From contig OZ038322.1 in the NCBI GenBank assembly GCA_964035795.1, positions 19,136,674 through 19,200,673 on the forward strand: a DNA stretch of 64,000 nucleotides, given 5' to 3'. The stretch is from Pterobdella sp. o SKG-2022 (lineage: Eukaryota; Annelida; Clitellata; Hirudinida; Piscicolidae). The notes below the pieces were generated by a model. That model made no database searches. It was not told the origin of the DNA and was given only the letters and a program-made list of their open reading frames with translations. The position numbers were made by a program, and so were the translations under genes. Positions 37,973-51,800 of this stretch are shown here, piece by piece. Positions within the stretch are counted from its first letter, which is position 1. Each line of letters starts with the position of its first letter.

Positions 37973-40900
37973 GACAATGGTGATGATGGCTGTAGTGATT
38001 CTTATGATATTTTTGTTAAGTAAATAGCGTGCGCAAAAAGCACATTGTAATCGATAAGCGAATGCGTTTAGTTTTATTGTTGAAGTTATTTTCAAATACT
38101 TTCAATGCAGTTCAACCAGGTTGTATGTTGATGTAACAGCTTTTCATAATGTAATACTTATTATTATAGTACAATGGTATACTTTTCAATATTTTGGGTT
38201 TTTACTAACTATTTAGTGAGGTAGTATGAAAAGTGGTATTTATTGATTACTAATGATGTTGAATATATCAAGCCACAGTAGAGTGTACGACTAACAACCA
38301 CTAATTATATCACATCAAACAAATTGTAACTGAAACTAATAATAGACTACATTAATAAATGATAAAAAATATAGCAATTTAATCTAATTATTATCCACTA
38401 TTGAATCTTAGCACAATTGAAACCCATGTAAACACTCTCTATAATACATGCCACAAAGGAGCGCTGATGTGAGCAAAAGTTTTATAGAATATGAAGAAAT
38501 TGTTCCAGCTTAAAGTTTTTAATACCCAGGGATCATTACCAAGTGGTTGGAATATATTTGAATATAAAAACACCTATTTTTGTTTATTTATTTTATTCAC
38601 TGTCATGTTACTTGCGGGCGTACATAGAAATAATTATTTAATTTCAATGTGGTGACTAAATTAATCTCTGAGTTTAATCCTTAATTTCTCATTAGGTTGA
38701 AGTTAAAATATAATGCTATAAGTAGGCTAATAGCATGAAAACATATTTGATTTTTTTAACTCTGGTAATATAACGTTTAAAAACAGTTGTGTTCATTTTC
38801 AATTAACTTGAAGCTTCAATATCAGATTAACTTCGTCTTTAAATTTTTTGAACTTACACAAAGCTGTATTCTCGTCTAACTTAATATATCGAATGATGTA
38901 AGCTAGTGAATTTTATTAAATCTCGGAAGAGTGTTTAGTGCAGAGTTATTAAAAGATTAGGTTTGAAAAATATAAAAGAAAGTTTTTGCAATTTAATTCC
39001 ACTAAAAGCCCAACTTCGTTTGTAATTTTTATAGATCAGAGCAAAAATTAAAGTTGAAAAAATAAATCCAATATCTAGCACGAAAATATAAAGTTTCTTA
39101 AATAGAAGGTTTTTTATCAAAAAATCCTAAAATAACTCAGTATTTTTTTATTTTCTCCATAAAAAATTCTTTTTAAAATCACATTTATTTGAAGCATCGA
39201 AATTTGAATACTTTTTATATTTCACCTTTCAAAACTAAAACTTTATAACCAAAACATTGAATGAATCAAAAAAAATAACTTTCAGCCAAAAAAAACAAAA
39301 TTTAGTTAATACACCTAATTACCTTTCTCGTCAAAGTCTCAACACAACCTTACATAATTCCATCACTTACAGGAACATATGGTTATGTAACAAGAACAAT
39401 TACTGTTACATTGTTAAACAACACAAATAATATAACTTTCTATCATGAACACAACACGAAAGATTGAACCGTTAACATTATATGTCACTTAATTCCTACA
39501 GTATTTCACCTGTGTTTGCCGGTGCCACAGAAGTTGCCATCACTATCAGCAGGAAACAACAGCAGGCGTGGGTCTCCCATCACAAATGCTGTAAAGATGA
39601 TGAATATGTTGAAAAAACTTTTTGATTTTTTGAATATTATTCTTATTTTTAATGTTTTAAAGCAATAAAATTATTCTTGTTATTTCATAAATAATGTTGT
39701 TACCATTAATTTTTAATTGAGTTGACTGTAAAGATTGCCAAATAATTTATTGTTTATTTGAAAAATATTTTATTTTGGCATCCTTAATAATCATTATTCA
39801 TTGTTAACATTGTTATCGACCATTATCACCACCATCAAAAAGTGTTTTGTGGTGAGTCACCAGCCCTAGAGTTGTTGTGAAGCACGATACATAATTCTTA
39901 TTTGTTTTGTCAATAATTTGCCTGACATCATTAGAACAACATTAAATTTTTTTTAAATATTTTTATTTGGATTCAATTTAAACTTAATTATAAAAAATTG
40001 TTAGTTTTATTCAATGCGATGAAGATGTTTCGAACTTTGATGGTTTAAGAGTGTAGTCTTGAAGCATTATAAATTTGATTTAAATAAGACATTCTCATCT
40101 ACTCTAAACATAAACCTAGTTTTGTGAGAAAAAATATAATTAAAAACATGTTATTTTAGATACAGTCGACACTGAACAAAGAGACTTGCCAAAACCACAT
40201 GCAGTACAATTTAATACATTGAAGCTGAAATTGCACAAAATTTTTATCAATCATAAAATCTCTCATGCGATACCGTTCAAGAATATGTAAGTCAATCATC
40301 AATGTTTTCAAATAACTACAGATCTTCATCTTTTAAAGTACCTTTCAAATACTCGATATACATAATGTGACTGATAATTTTGATTTGGAACTTTGATTGG
40401 TTAGAACACGTCTTATTTTTATTGATTAGATGATAGAAAAAATGAAAAGCAATAAAAATGACACTTGTCAAAATCATAATTATAATTGTTCGTATTATAT
40501 ACCTACCATTTAATTTTCATTATTTGATGTTTTTTCGTAACTATTAAAGATAATAACACTCAAAACCATTTTTCAATTAAGCTAATGTTGTCTATAGCGC
40601 AAGAAAAACACATTGCCAATCCAAAAAAAATATCTGAAATGAAACAGAATAACCAAAAAAAAAACACTGTAAATTTTAAATTAACTCATAAACACAAGTA
40701 ATATTGACACGAAGTTGTACTTATACAGAACGATAAGCTGAAACGATGAATAAGCTAAAAAATTGAAGTTTTCTCAATGATCAATGACATATATGATTAT
40801 ATAGCAATGCGCATTATAAGTTTTGAAACCTTTAGTTTTAGTATCATTAATTAATTAATTATTTCTAGTGTATTACATTATCACTTGATAATGTAAGCTA

Positions 40901-43900
40901 GCCTTACGAAAAGCTTCGTGTCATTTACTAAATACTTTGTGTTTGTTGTCCTTAATTCTAGTATAATAATGGGTGGTTCAACTAAGTAAATATTTTTTTA
41001 TTCTAAACACAGTCAACCTATCTATAATGTAAAAATAAATCATATCAGAAAGTATTAAACACATTCAACCAGGCTCAACGTTTTCCACACCTTTTCTATT
41101 GTTTCGTCTTATGAAGATAACTCACTAGAATAAAAACCACAAAAATAAAATTCTGGTGTTATTATTCATACTATCGCCTAACCTTAACTATAATCTGTGT
41201 CATCATATTAAAGTTCACGAGTAGATTATTTGGCAAGAATGAGAATAAATTATGCAATGGTGAGACATACATGAATACCACAATATATCTGTTTTCCCTC
41301 TCGTTAGTTGATTAGCTAAAACTTACATATTAATATCTTAGATTAGAATGTTGAAAAGTTTCAAATCGAAATATTTCAAGGTAAGATAAATCAATATTAA
41401 ACTCTTGGTTGCATGATATCACCAATGGGATGGGAGTGATTCAGATGAGTAAGTCTCTAAACTAGAACAAATGTGAGGTAGACGATGGCAGAGAATGGAG
41501 TGAGAATGATGATAGTTTATAAATGTGACAAGAAAAATTGTTTGTTAAATTTAAACACATATTAAAAAATATAACTATATAGATTGAAATAACTATATTT
41601 CATATTTTTTTAGCATTAAGTTTACTTATAAAAATCAAATATATTAAACCATTCAAGTTAACGAGTAAGCTATCAAAATGCCTCTCATCCGCCGTGAACA
41701 TTAAAACTTATTGAAACGTAATGAATATTAATTTCATTATTTTTGGTATAATACACTTAGATACAATTTTTGAAAAATATATACTCATATAAAATTTTTA
41801 AAAAAATAAATTCAAAAAATTTGAATAAAATTGAATTAAGCTCATTAGTTTAAAGCATTATGCTCAGTTTTATAATCTTTAGTTCTTTCCAATTATATTA
41901 GAAGCCATTCTAAAATATGATAGTATTTTGCTTTTTAATACTCATAACGTTACTATTACCGATAATACAAACTATTTTCACGTTTCTGCTCAGCTTACTC
42001 ATATTGATATTTCCTTTTTAACTACTCTCGACTCGACTCTCGCTTGTTGTTTGCGCTTAAAATATAGCGCTTATGTGAATTGAATTTAAACATAAGAAAA
42101 AGCTTTATAGAGATCTATCATTGTTATGAATAATGGTATCTAACCGTAAAGTCCCACACAAATGAAGAGGATGACGAAGATGGTGAAGAAGATGCAGCAT
42201 ATGACATCTGTGCACCCCCTGAATGATGATGATTATTATGACGTCAGGTGTGGGAAATATTAATTTATATTCTTCAGTGCTAAACATAAGAATCAGGCGC
42301 AAAGATTGATTAAAAAAAGCTAGGTTATTTATTTTAAAAGTTTTGATTGCTTTTCTAAAAAAATTTCGTAAATTGTATGATCTATTTTGCTGTTTTTGTT
42401 TGCCTAGTAAACAAATCGAATTTATAAGTAGAACAAAACAATGAATGTGGGAAATAATCAAATGGGGAAGAATCAAATTCTGATAAGACAGCTTATGTTA
42501 TTTCAAGGGGTAATCAAATCAAGATCTCAATTCAAGTGTACAGCAATACCGCTATATTGGGAATCTTGAAGTATCAGTATCCAAATGCTTAAAAATTTAT
42601 TTCACTATTTGTGCCTCAATACGGAAATCTTTCTGCTTTAGCTTAAATGAAGTTTACAAAAAAAGGTGTTTTGCATATTTAAAGAAAAATTTTTGCTGTG
42701 ATTAATTTTTTATGATGATAAATATGATCTATAATTTTTTTTAATCGTGATTTATAAGCTTGAAAAGAGCAATAAGAAAACTCTCTTAATTGAAATACAA
42801 AAAATTCAACAAGTTTACCGTTATAATATCGTCATTTAGCATCGATCTTTTTATTATTAAGCTTTTATAGCACACAATTTACAAACAAATTTGCTTCAAA
42901 GGCGCTCAATCAAACTTTTGAGCTGACGTTAGTATAGTTTGAATAGGGAATCATACCATGCAAAAAAAATCTACATGCATATAATTAAATAAGAATTCTC
43001 ATTATTATCGATAATTTCTCATAGTTATGAACACTCGAATAAATTAAACCGAGAGTCATTTCAAGAAGTTGAATCAAAGAAATGGATTTGTAAGTTATTT
43101 TTTTTCTATTTTTAACTAATAGAAACACTTCTCTCAAAATTTTCTGCATATTTTTCAATTTCATAACATACAGGTCTTTTTATCTTTCTATATTAAATTA
43201 CCACTTTTTGCTCAATTGAATAAGAAATTGAAAAAACTCGCAAAACCCTTAGTTTTGAGATTATATTTATTTTCAATATTTCGAAAAATTTTAAATAAAT
43301 TAAATAATATAAGATTGAGTTATCTTCCAAATTACATAAGTTGTGTACTTATGTTTTTTTATTGATTCTTTGGAGGTTGTCTTAGCAACTGTAAACACAA
43401 CCGTCGATAATTTTTTTATGCAACCAACATTATTATCTACCTTCTAAAAAATCATTAATGCTCGATAGACTACGTTGAAACACATTTTTTGCGTTACTCG
43501 TCTACAAAGCTAGGCTTCATTTTAGTAATAGTACAACAGTAGTGTAAGTATATTTTATAGTAATATTTTGATAACTTTGAGCAGAAAAATACAACGTGAT
43601 TAAATTATTAGCCTACATAAAATATGATAAGTATAACACAAAATTACGATGAGAAAATATGCTTTTTAAGTTTGTTAGCCCAAAAAGAGCTGACATTCGC
43701 TTAAAAATCTTCAAGTGAAACTTGGTGATGTTTTCTCAGCATATAAATAATATAAATCATTGTTTTTTTTATCAAATAATCGTTGAATTGGCACCTGTTT
43801 TTAGTTGGTCCTTTGAATTCCGGATCATATTGTTCACTTGTATCTGTAAATTTTCATTAAATAAGCATCGATGGTACAACGCTTTTAAAGAACGTCAATG

Positions 43901-44815
43901 AAAAATTGTTGATATCATACTTCATCGTGTTTTAACTATCAAAATATTTGTTTTATTCAAGTTAAATAACATATTAAATAATTAATACAGTATAAATTTT
44001 ACTAATAAGTGAGATATGCGATATTTCCCTATACATAACAGAAGACTACGGTGACCACATTTGAGTTTTAATTATTTTATAGGTTTTTCCCACGACTATT
44101 TTGTCAATAAACTTACAAATCGTGTTTTTAAAAGTAAATAACGTTTTAACTGTTGAAAAAAATATTTGAAAGTATAATTAAAAGCATTTTTATATAATAA
44201 AAATGAAATTTGTCATCAAAAACTTTTAATTATTTTAAAAACTATACTTTTAATAAAAATTTTTTACAATTATAAAATCAATGAACTTGTAGCATTTGAA
44301 ACAATTTTTATGTGGAAAAATATAATTTTATTTTGAAAAAAACTTCAATACAATTGTAAACGAAACTCAAAATCACATATGAAGAGTGTCTAATTATAAC
44401 TTAGTATACTAAAAAAATTAAAAGATTTCAATTGAATTCGAAAAGTTCTCAAGCGATACATTTTAAGGCGTTTTTAGACAACTAAATAAAACTCATAAAC
44501 TTCTTGTTAAATAAGGATTATTATCAAGCACCTAATATAATGTTAATAGTAGAATATTGGTACTAGAATATTTTATTTAAAAATGACTGAGTAGCTTAGG
44601 GACTTGTATATAAGATTGAAAGTTTCCAATTAAATACTCATTATCAGCTGTTTATTATTAAAAATTCAAAATGTACATAAAATAATCATTATTTCAAAGT
44701 TTCATTTATTAAATTAAAAAAAAATGTACCCAAGGTGTTTATAAAACTATTAGTTACTTAAAAACAGAAGATGACACTCACTTTCATCCGTAATTCTTGT
44801 GCTCTTGTTACCCAT
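28633..44815 (-). CDS. SLC44A: choline transporter-like protein, SLC44 family (22 exons, 675 residues)
   Basis: Exons in order: 44782-44815, 43795-43843, 42145-42218, 39510-39588, 37131-37224, 36794-36902, 33997-34084, 33110-33193, 32684-32796, 32170-32286, 31960-32059, 31590-31729, 31342-31421, 31096-31148, 30597-30776, 30219-30347, 30089-30158, 29884-29957, 29672-29742, 29479-29573, 29141-29225, 28633-28742. All junction phases agree and the sum is 676 codons with stop. Family marks: start MGNKSTRIT, then [128 protein letters not shown]. The family has about ten membrane helices with a cysteine- and glycosylation-rich outer loop and moves choline or ethanolamine across plasma and organelle membranes. 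Which paralogue (CTL1, CTL2 or other) is undecided. Introns are up to 3 kb and hold a LINE and ATG microsatellites. Confidence 0.95.
34239..34286. repeat. (ATG)n microsatellite in SLC44 intron 6
   Basis: About sixteen uninterrupted ATG/GAT triplets between exons 6 and 7. A longer relative lies at 37903-37971. Confidence 0.9.
34430..34478. repeat. palindromic MITE-like element, copy 1
   Basis: Arms of about 21-23 bases, with TTACATTATCAA on the left and TTGATAATGTAA on the right, surround the loop ATCAC. The outer parts GTAAATA also pair. The same core occurs at 40872-40896 and inside the foldback at 54761-54878. Confidence 0.5.
35195..35479 (-). other. unassigned 94-codon open frame inside SLC44 intron 6
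   Basis: A minus-strand ATG-to-stop frame with a mixed, protein-like composition ([39 protein letters not shown]), better than chance frames around it. It lies in a large intron on the same strand as the host gene and has no link to the transporter. I recognise no family. It could be an alternative exon, a retrocopy or a mobile-element fragment. Confidence 0.25.
35917..35926 (+). repeat. left target-site duplication of the LINE in SLC44 intron 6
   Basis: ATGACGTATT, identical to 36781-36790. The right copy occupies bases 4 to 13 of the intron counted from the SLC44 exon 6 donor (intron starts 36793 on the minus strand). Confidence 0.75.
35927..36780 (+). mobile_element. 5'-truncated LINE 3' end with zinc-finger C-terminus, flanked by 10-bp target duplication
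   Basis: The plus-strand frame from 35935 encodes a LINE polymerase C-terminus ([39 protein letters not shown]) and then C2H2-like fingers ([50 protein letters not shown]) to a TAA at about 36681. One frameshift near 36310-36350 splits the first finger. A 3' tail of ACAAG repeats and degenerate GATAATGAT follows. ATGACGTATT occurs at 35917-35926 and again at 36781-36790, a typical target-site duplication. The element lies in SLC44 intron 6, antisense to the gene. Confidence 0.85.
37903..37971. repeat. (ATG)n microsatellite in SLC44 intron 4
   Basis: About twenty-two perfect GAT/ATG triplets. It lies between exons 4 and 5 and has no coding role. Confidence 0.9.
40872..40925 (-). repeat. palindromic MITE-like element, copy 2
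   Basis: Core TTACATTATC, loop ACTT, GATAATGTAA, followed by CTTACGAAAAGCTTCGTGTCAT. Read on the minus strand this follows the left arm of the foldback at 54761: both have CAC(G/A)AAGCTTTTC(G/A)TAAG, a five-base variable patch, then CTTACATTATCAA. It lies in SLC44 intron 3. Confidence 0.5.
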
Positions 44816-45801
44816 ATTAACGAAAATTTTAAAATATGAACCAACTTAAATGAATTTAAAATAAAACTTTGAATTTTCAACGATAAAATTTTTTCAGCAG
44901 TTCAATTGAAGTTCAAATTTTCAAACTTATAACATTGCCAAATGCATTGTTTAGCGTCGTCAAGACAGGTGAAAATGTTCTTCCTAATTTTAACTTATAT
45001 AGGGTTTTATCTGTACACTCTTCAATATAATCTCTTCTAAACTTAAACAATATAAGATGCAAAAAAGTAAATTATCCGACTCAAAAAAGGTTTACGTCGC
45101 TAATAAATGTGAACAAGAGCTTATAATGTGTTTTCTATATAGTTATGTTATATATGACACTCAATCGAATAGTTAACTCGATTCGTGTGTTATACAAAGG
45201 TTTATAATTGTTTATTTAGTATCAGTCTTCTTTTCCATTTGATCATTATTCATGTCTATAGGGAATGTCCACTGTTTTACATAAGGTCGAATATAGTTTT
45301 ATCTTTTTTTAAATTCTATAAATAAGTTGTTATGAGTTTACTTTTATTTGGGTATTTTTGGTGTAAAATAATTGGTCACAAATTCATTTGGTTGAATAAA
45401 ATATATAAAATTCGTTCAAAATAATTTTGAAATAAATCCAACTAAAACATTTAGCCTAATAATGAACTATAAATGTAAAATTTGGTTTATTGGGTTCACT
45501 GTGGATTTATGATTTTATAAAAGTGAAGTTTCCAACATTCACTTCCATAAATAAAATTTTAAAATAGACTTCAAACTTTTGAATTTTTATTTTCAATGAA
45601 AAATAAATGATTTAAATTTTATTTTGTCATCAAATTATGTAAAATAAATAACTCCGTTTTGTCATTACGTAGTTTCATTAAAAAGATAACAGAAAATTTG
45701 TCTTTTATTAAGTTTTAAAAGATAATTATCCACACGAAAAAGTGATCTATCAAAAATGAATTCTTAAGAGTTGTTGAAAGGTAGTTGGAACCATAGCGAA
45801 C
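44816..45801. other. intergenic space between nischarin 3' end and SLC44 start
   Basis: 986 bp separate the nischarin stop from the SLC44 ATG, both on the minus strand. It must hold the nischarin 3' UTR and the SLC44 promoter. AATAAA on the minus strand at 45704-45709, about 95 bases past the nischarin stop, is a reasonable polyadenylation signal. No TATA or other motif is convincing. Confidence 0.5.
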
Positions 45802-48800
45802 TTAAAAGTCAAAGGAAGGCATAAGAGTGGACACGACGCTACTATTCAATTCTTTGATGTGCTTGCTCAACAAGTCAACGTCATCAGGATTTGCTATGTG
45901 CACAAACACACTCAAAACTTTATTCTTTTTCTCTGGTGCTCTAACTTCTCCATCAAAATGATTGAAGGATACATCAACATTTAGTTCATCGTCGTCTTCG
46001 TCGTCATCCTTTTCGTCCATGTCGGAGTTTTCAAAGACCAATTTTAATATTCTAGAATCCTCTTGATAACGCACCAATTCCTTCAAAGATGATATGCTGA
46101 AACAGCGTTTGTAGTAAAATTGCGTTCTATCGGGAGGGAAAACGATAAAATCTGGAAGTGGATAAGTTACGAAGTCTTCAGAAACAAAAGTAATTTTATC
46201 ATTAGTCAAAACTAAACATTCATTTTGTAGAGGGATAAAAGATTTGTGTTTCTTAGGTTTAAGGAGTAGAAAACAAGAGATATAAAACAAAAACTTAAGC
46301 TTTTTGAATTCTGTTCCTGTGAAAACTTTTCGGTCGTTAAGTTGGGCGGAATAAAAAACCACGAAAGACAAGTCTGTCAAGAGCTCCTGCGATGGATAAT
46401 AAAACTTTACATAATTGAAAACAAACTCTTCTTCATTCTCTGAATTTCTAGAGCTATCAGACGAAGCATAAACATCACAGTCATCACGGACCTCTCCATC
46501 GGGAGCAGGAGGGTGTATGGTCACCAGGCATTTGAGGATCTGTTGCATGAAAGACTGTGTCACTCTGGAATCCCTCGTCAGACACGACACTATCCTATCG
46601 CAATTCTCACGAACCACCAATCGAATGAATTGACCAAACATACCAACATCTACCTCGTATAATTCATTGAATGGAATCGTGCATAACTTTTTCAAAAGAG
46701 GTTTGCTGAAGTTGTTAAGAGAAATGCTGATGTCCTGGTTTGTTGAGGAAGCCAAGCAGATGTACTGAGGTCGGGATCTCGAATAGTAGTGTATCAAGTT
46801 TTTTTCTTCAACTTCAAAATTGGAAAACAAATAAATTGAGTAGTTTGTAAGAAATATTAGTGCTGGAATTAGAACATCAGGTTTTTTATAAAACCTTACC
46901 GTGGCTACCAATAAGAATTTCAAAGTTTCATTTTTTTGTGTTACAACGTGACGACTCATAAACAAATCTAACTTCTCTATATCATTTGAGCAGTCTCTCA
47001 AAGATGGAAAAAGAATTACAGATTCTGAAAATTTATTGAAAGTAGATAAAAAATCTTTTGAAATATGTTTGTATTTGGAAGTTTCTTCATCTTTATAAAG
47101 ATTACAAAACTCTTTTGCATCTGAAACTTTCAAAGTGGTGGGACGATGTGATACGTTTTGTTTGAAATTTTCAATCTGTACTTTACTTTCTGTCCAGACG
47201 TCTGAATCAACCTCTAAAGAGCAACCATCATCTCTAGCAGGAGAATCATCTTCAATATTGACAGAGTCTTTGAAAGATTTTTCTAAATAATCATCTAAAG
47301 GAAGTGAGAATGAGTTGCATTGTAAAGGTAAAGAGTCCCTCAGGTCATTGTCGACTTCAGAGGTCTGAACACTTAGGTGTAAATTCTGTGCAGTTTCGTA
47401 ATCAGAAACAGAGCCTGCTTCAGAGGGCAGTGAAGAAGGTTTCACTGCTGATGAGTCGTGAGAATTCGATGAAGAAAATTCAGACCCTGCATCATTAATA
47501 ATAATCGGAACATCTTTTGCCGGAGATTTCTTTTCATTTTTATCAATTTTAAAAGGTGTTAACTTATAAAAAGAAGATGTTTCTTTGGAATCAGTCCTAC
47601 TCTCGACGAACCATGTAAGAAAAGTATCTCTGAGATTAGAAGTGGGCCATCGCAGGTCCAACGTTTGAGTGTCTTGTGAACCCAAGCTGAAAGTTATGCG
47701 AAGACCATATCCGATAAAAGTTTCGTTGTTGAAAATTGAGTTGTTCGAAGAATTCAAGACTGCAATCAATTGTTGGTCTAAAGAGTCGACATCGTAAAAC
47801 TGGATTGTGACGATCTTTCCTGTGATTGGAAAGACACTCGTAACTTTGATCGTATTAAATTGACAGTTACGAATGTCGATGGTTGTTGTTTCGGTAGAAA
47901 AAGGTGGGAAGTAAATAAAATCATGTTTGATGACATACAGATTGTGTTCTGTGGCGAGAAGTGCGTGAGTGCATGTGTTTTGAGGTTCCACCTCCTCTCT
48001 TATGGGCTGCACCAACTGAAAAAACTTCATTTTCGACGTTTCATTTGAAGCGTTACGATGAATAGACGAAGATTTTTGATTGGGTTCGTAAGGAATAATA
48101 CTTTGTAAAAGTTTATTTTCACACTGGGATCCCACATCAAACACCAGAGGATCCTCATAATCATCTAACTCAGGAACACTCCTTCGATACGCCATCTTGA
48201 ACTGATTCAACAAGTGCTCAGTCTTCGATGCACTGAACGTAACTAACACTAAAAAGTATGAAGGTTCGTCTTTCAATATTATTCGAAAGTATGTCTTTTT
48301 GATACCCAACAAAAAACAGCGGATACTGCTGAGTTGAACGGATGCAAAATGCTTCATTTTAGGCACTCCAGCGTCCCCCCTCAATGCTTCAACTCGCAAC
48401 AGGTGTACAGAGTAAGGAGTCAAAGATATACAACAAGGAACATCAAGATCCACTTCCTGGAAACGAGATTTGTTCAGGATGACGCCACACCATGCGATGA
48501 AACAAGGTACTTCTTGCTTCAAATCAAAATCCTTGACTCCGCCTTTCAGAGCCACACCAGCCAGTAAGCTCTGGATACTACTCAACAGTGATTTGTCGGT
48601 GTGGTAGGGCAGTGTTTCTGGTAAAATGAAGTAACGCCGTCGACTCTTCGATGATTTCCTGTTAAATAATTAATTGTCTTATAAAGGAACTAGGCTATCA
48701 AATATATCGTTTGAATGCATTGAAAACTAAATTTAATATGAATATAATTCAAAATACTCAAAATATTTGAATCAGTTTTATCACTCTCATATATATTATA

Positions 48801-51800
48801 TGCTTAGTTTTTATGCTTCTATTAAACGACAGCGAATTAAGTTAAATAAATAAACAAGGTACCTTTTAAGTATGTTCTGATGACCGAGTTTGTATGGGAT
48901 AACGTGATTGGCTGGAGGTTGGAATGCTGTCACAGGTTCTTCTTTTGATTGTTGATCTGCTTGAGTGCTTATATAACTGTAATTGGCTAGTTCAGCTTTC
49001 ATCGTTTCTGAATTCTTTGGTTTTCTTTTACTATCTTTACTAGATTTCTCTTTTGTCTTAGTGATAAATTAATTAATGTAATAGAATATACAATATGACT
49101 AAATATAAAGTGAGTTTTACTGTATACTTCGATAAATTCATTTAAATAACATTTAAATTTGAAATCATTTCCGATGCTACCATGACCAAATATCAATGTA
49201 AGTCAATAGGATCACAATGTATTGATTACAAACCTTATTATGATCGGGGATGCTTGAATCTTCATCGTTTGTCTTCGTTAGTTTCGATGATTTCCTTTTA
49301 TGTATCACTTGTCTCACCAAAACAAGCTCCACTTCTTTCGATGTAGTTTTGATTCCATCAAATGTAATCTGGAATTTATAACAATACGTTAATCAATTTC
49401 AATAATGTATATTAATTATTATTTATAAAAACATATTATTTAACTTTTCAGAGACATCTTATGTATGTTTTGTATAGCAATTAAACTTTAAAAACATCAA
49501 TTGAGAATTCATACATTTATTTAAAAAAAAAAGCTATAATTTTCGATAAGTATAGCCTTATCATAAAACATTAGATGCTAATGTTTTATCGTTGTAAGTG
49601 CACCTGGGCTAAATTTCGCCAACTTCTTCCACTCCTTGCTAATCGTCATTTATCATTATTGACCAGAGGCCGTGTCTATTCAACCTGCGTCAGAAGAGCT
49701 ATCTTACATGCTGCTGAAACATGGCCCATAACAGTTTCCACATTGAGGCAGTTCTTCGTACAAGCAGGGTGAGGTGGTTTGGACATGTAGAGCGTAGCGT
49801 GGGTTGGATTTCTCAGATGCAAAAGTTGGATTTAGATACTTGCAAGAAGCCTAGTAGGCCCAAAAAGATTTGGAATGAGCTCATACTGAATGATAAAAGA
49901 AAGCTAGACATGGTTTATGCGGATCCACTCGATCACTCTGAATGGACCGACTTCGAGATAGAACTTTCAAAAGCCCAACCCTTGGTAAAGGAAAACGGGC
50001 TTTAAAAAGGATTTGATTGATTGATTAAAATATTATTTAACTCAAAATTTACTTAATCACAAGTCCACTCATGATGAAACTCCATTCATTATTTACAACT
50101 ATAATCTATTCCAAACTATTACCACAATATTCTATATATAACAATGTTGATGGCATCAAACACACAACTATTAAAACCTCATGTTCAAAAAAGATAATGA
50201 TGCTAACATCAAACACACAACACGAACCTCAGCAAATCTCTCTGTGAACATAGTGAGAACAGATAATCTGTAGTCAACCACTGAGTTGACATTGTTCCTT
50301 CTGAGGTCCAGAACCTCAAGGAAAGGCAAGTTGCTGAGGTGTTCCACTTCTTTGATGTCACTCACACGGTTGTCACTCAAGTCAACTTCAACCAGGGAGT
50401 ATAGCTTACTGAATCCTGTATCGTGAATGTGTATGTTATGTGAAGAGCTATTTTGATTTTGATCTCTTTTTCTAAACAGTTTATTGATTATATGAAGATA
50501 ATAAAAAATGAAACACTACTAATTACTTACGAAACTGTTCTTGTTCATCAAAAGTAAAAGTCCCAAAAACTACATTATACTATATCAAAAATAAAAGTCC
50601 CAAAAACTACATTATACTATATCAAAAATAAAAGTCCCAAAAACTACATTATACTATATCAAAAATAAATGTGTATAGTACATCACTGATAACCTTTAAG
50701 ATCAGAAATGCGGTTATGAGCAAGGTTTAGATACGAAATATTTCCCAACTTAGCGTGGAAGTTATCGACGTTGGTGAAATGATTGTGGGAGAGGTCAAGA
50801 TGGGTGAGAAATGTTAAGTAGATGAGGTTGTTAATGTCGTTCAGTCTGTTGTCACTCACGATCAACTTCTTCAGGTTTGGAACCAGTTTCTGAGAGTTCG
50901 ATGTTGTTTCAGATTGTTTAGTGAGTTTGTATAAATTAATTTCAAAATTTCAAAAATCGGACTTTAAAAAAATTTATAAACTTTAAAAAAACTCAAAACC
51001 CGAATCAGATACCATCCTCGCTATAAAACAATCTAAAAATAACAACTCCTCAGGACCAGACAATATCAACATCAAACATCTCAAACACCTAGAACCAATA
51101 GCCATCAAACACCTAACCAACCTCTACAACATCACAATCAACACAAACACCATACCCCAAATATGGAAAACCTCCAAAATCATTCCCATCGCCAAACCCA
51201 ACAAAAACTCTTCTTTCCCCTCCTCATACAGACCAATAGCCCTACTCTCTCCCATGGCAAAAACTCTAGAAAAAATCATCCTCCTACACATCACCACTAA
51301 TATAATCGTCCCAACACACCAACACGGCTTCAGAGCCGCACACTCCACCACCACAGCCCTACATCAAATCAATAACACCATACTCACTGGTTTCAATAAA
51401 AAAAAAACCCCCATAGAACAATCCTCACCGCCCTCGACATGACCAAAGCATTCGACACGGTCAACATCCACCAACTCATCCACAAAATACACAACACACA
51501 CATTCCTACAACAATAATCAAATTCCTGGCCAACTACCTAAAAGGCCGCCGACAATACACCTCATACAACAATCACACATCAAAACACACAAACATCAAA
51601 GCAGGTGTCCCCCAAGGGGGCGTCCTATCACCCACTCTCTTCAACATATACCTCTCAAACATACCACTCCCCAAAATCAGCTCACTTAACCTCATCACCT
51701 ACGCAGACGACATCATCCCATCCCAACATCAACACAGCCACCCAGAACCTCCTCCCATACCTCAATGAAATACACACATGAGCTCACAATAACAACCTAC

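Noticed and set aside
50555..50667. Regular 37-bp repeats resembling a CRISPR array
   Set aside because: The units are directly tandem without unique spacers, in an intron of an animal gene; a minisatellite.
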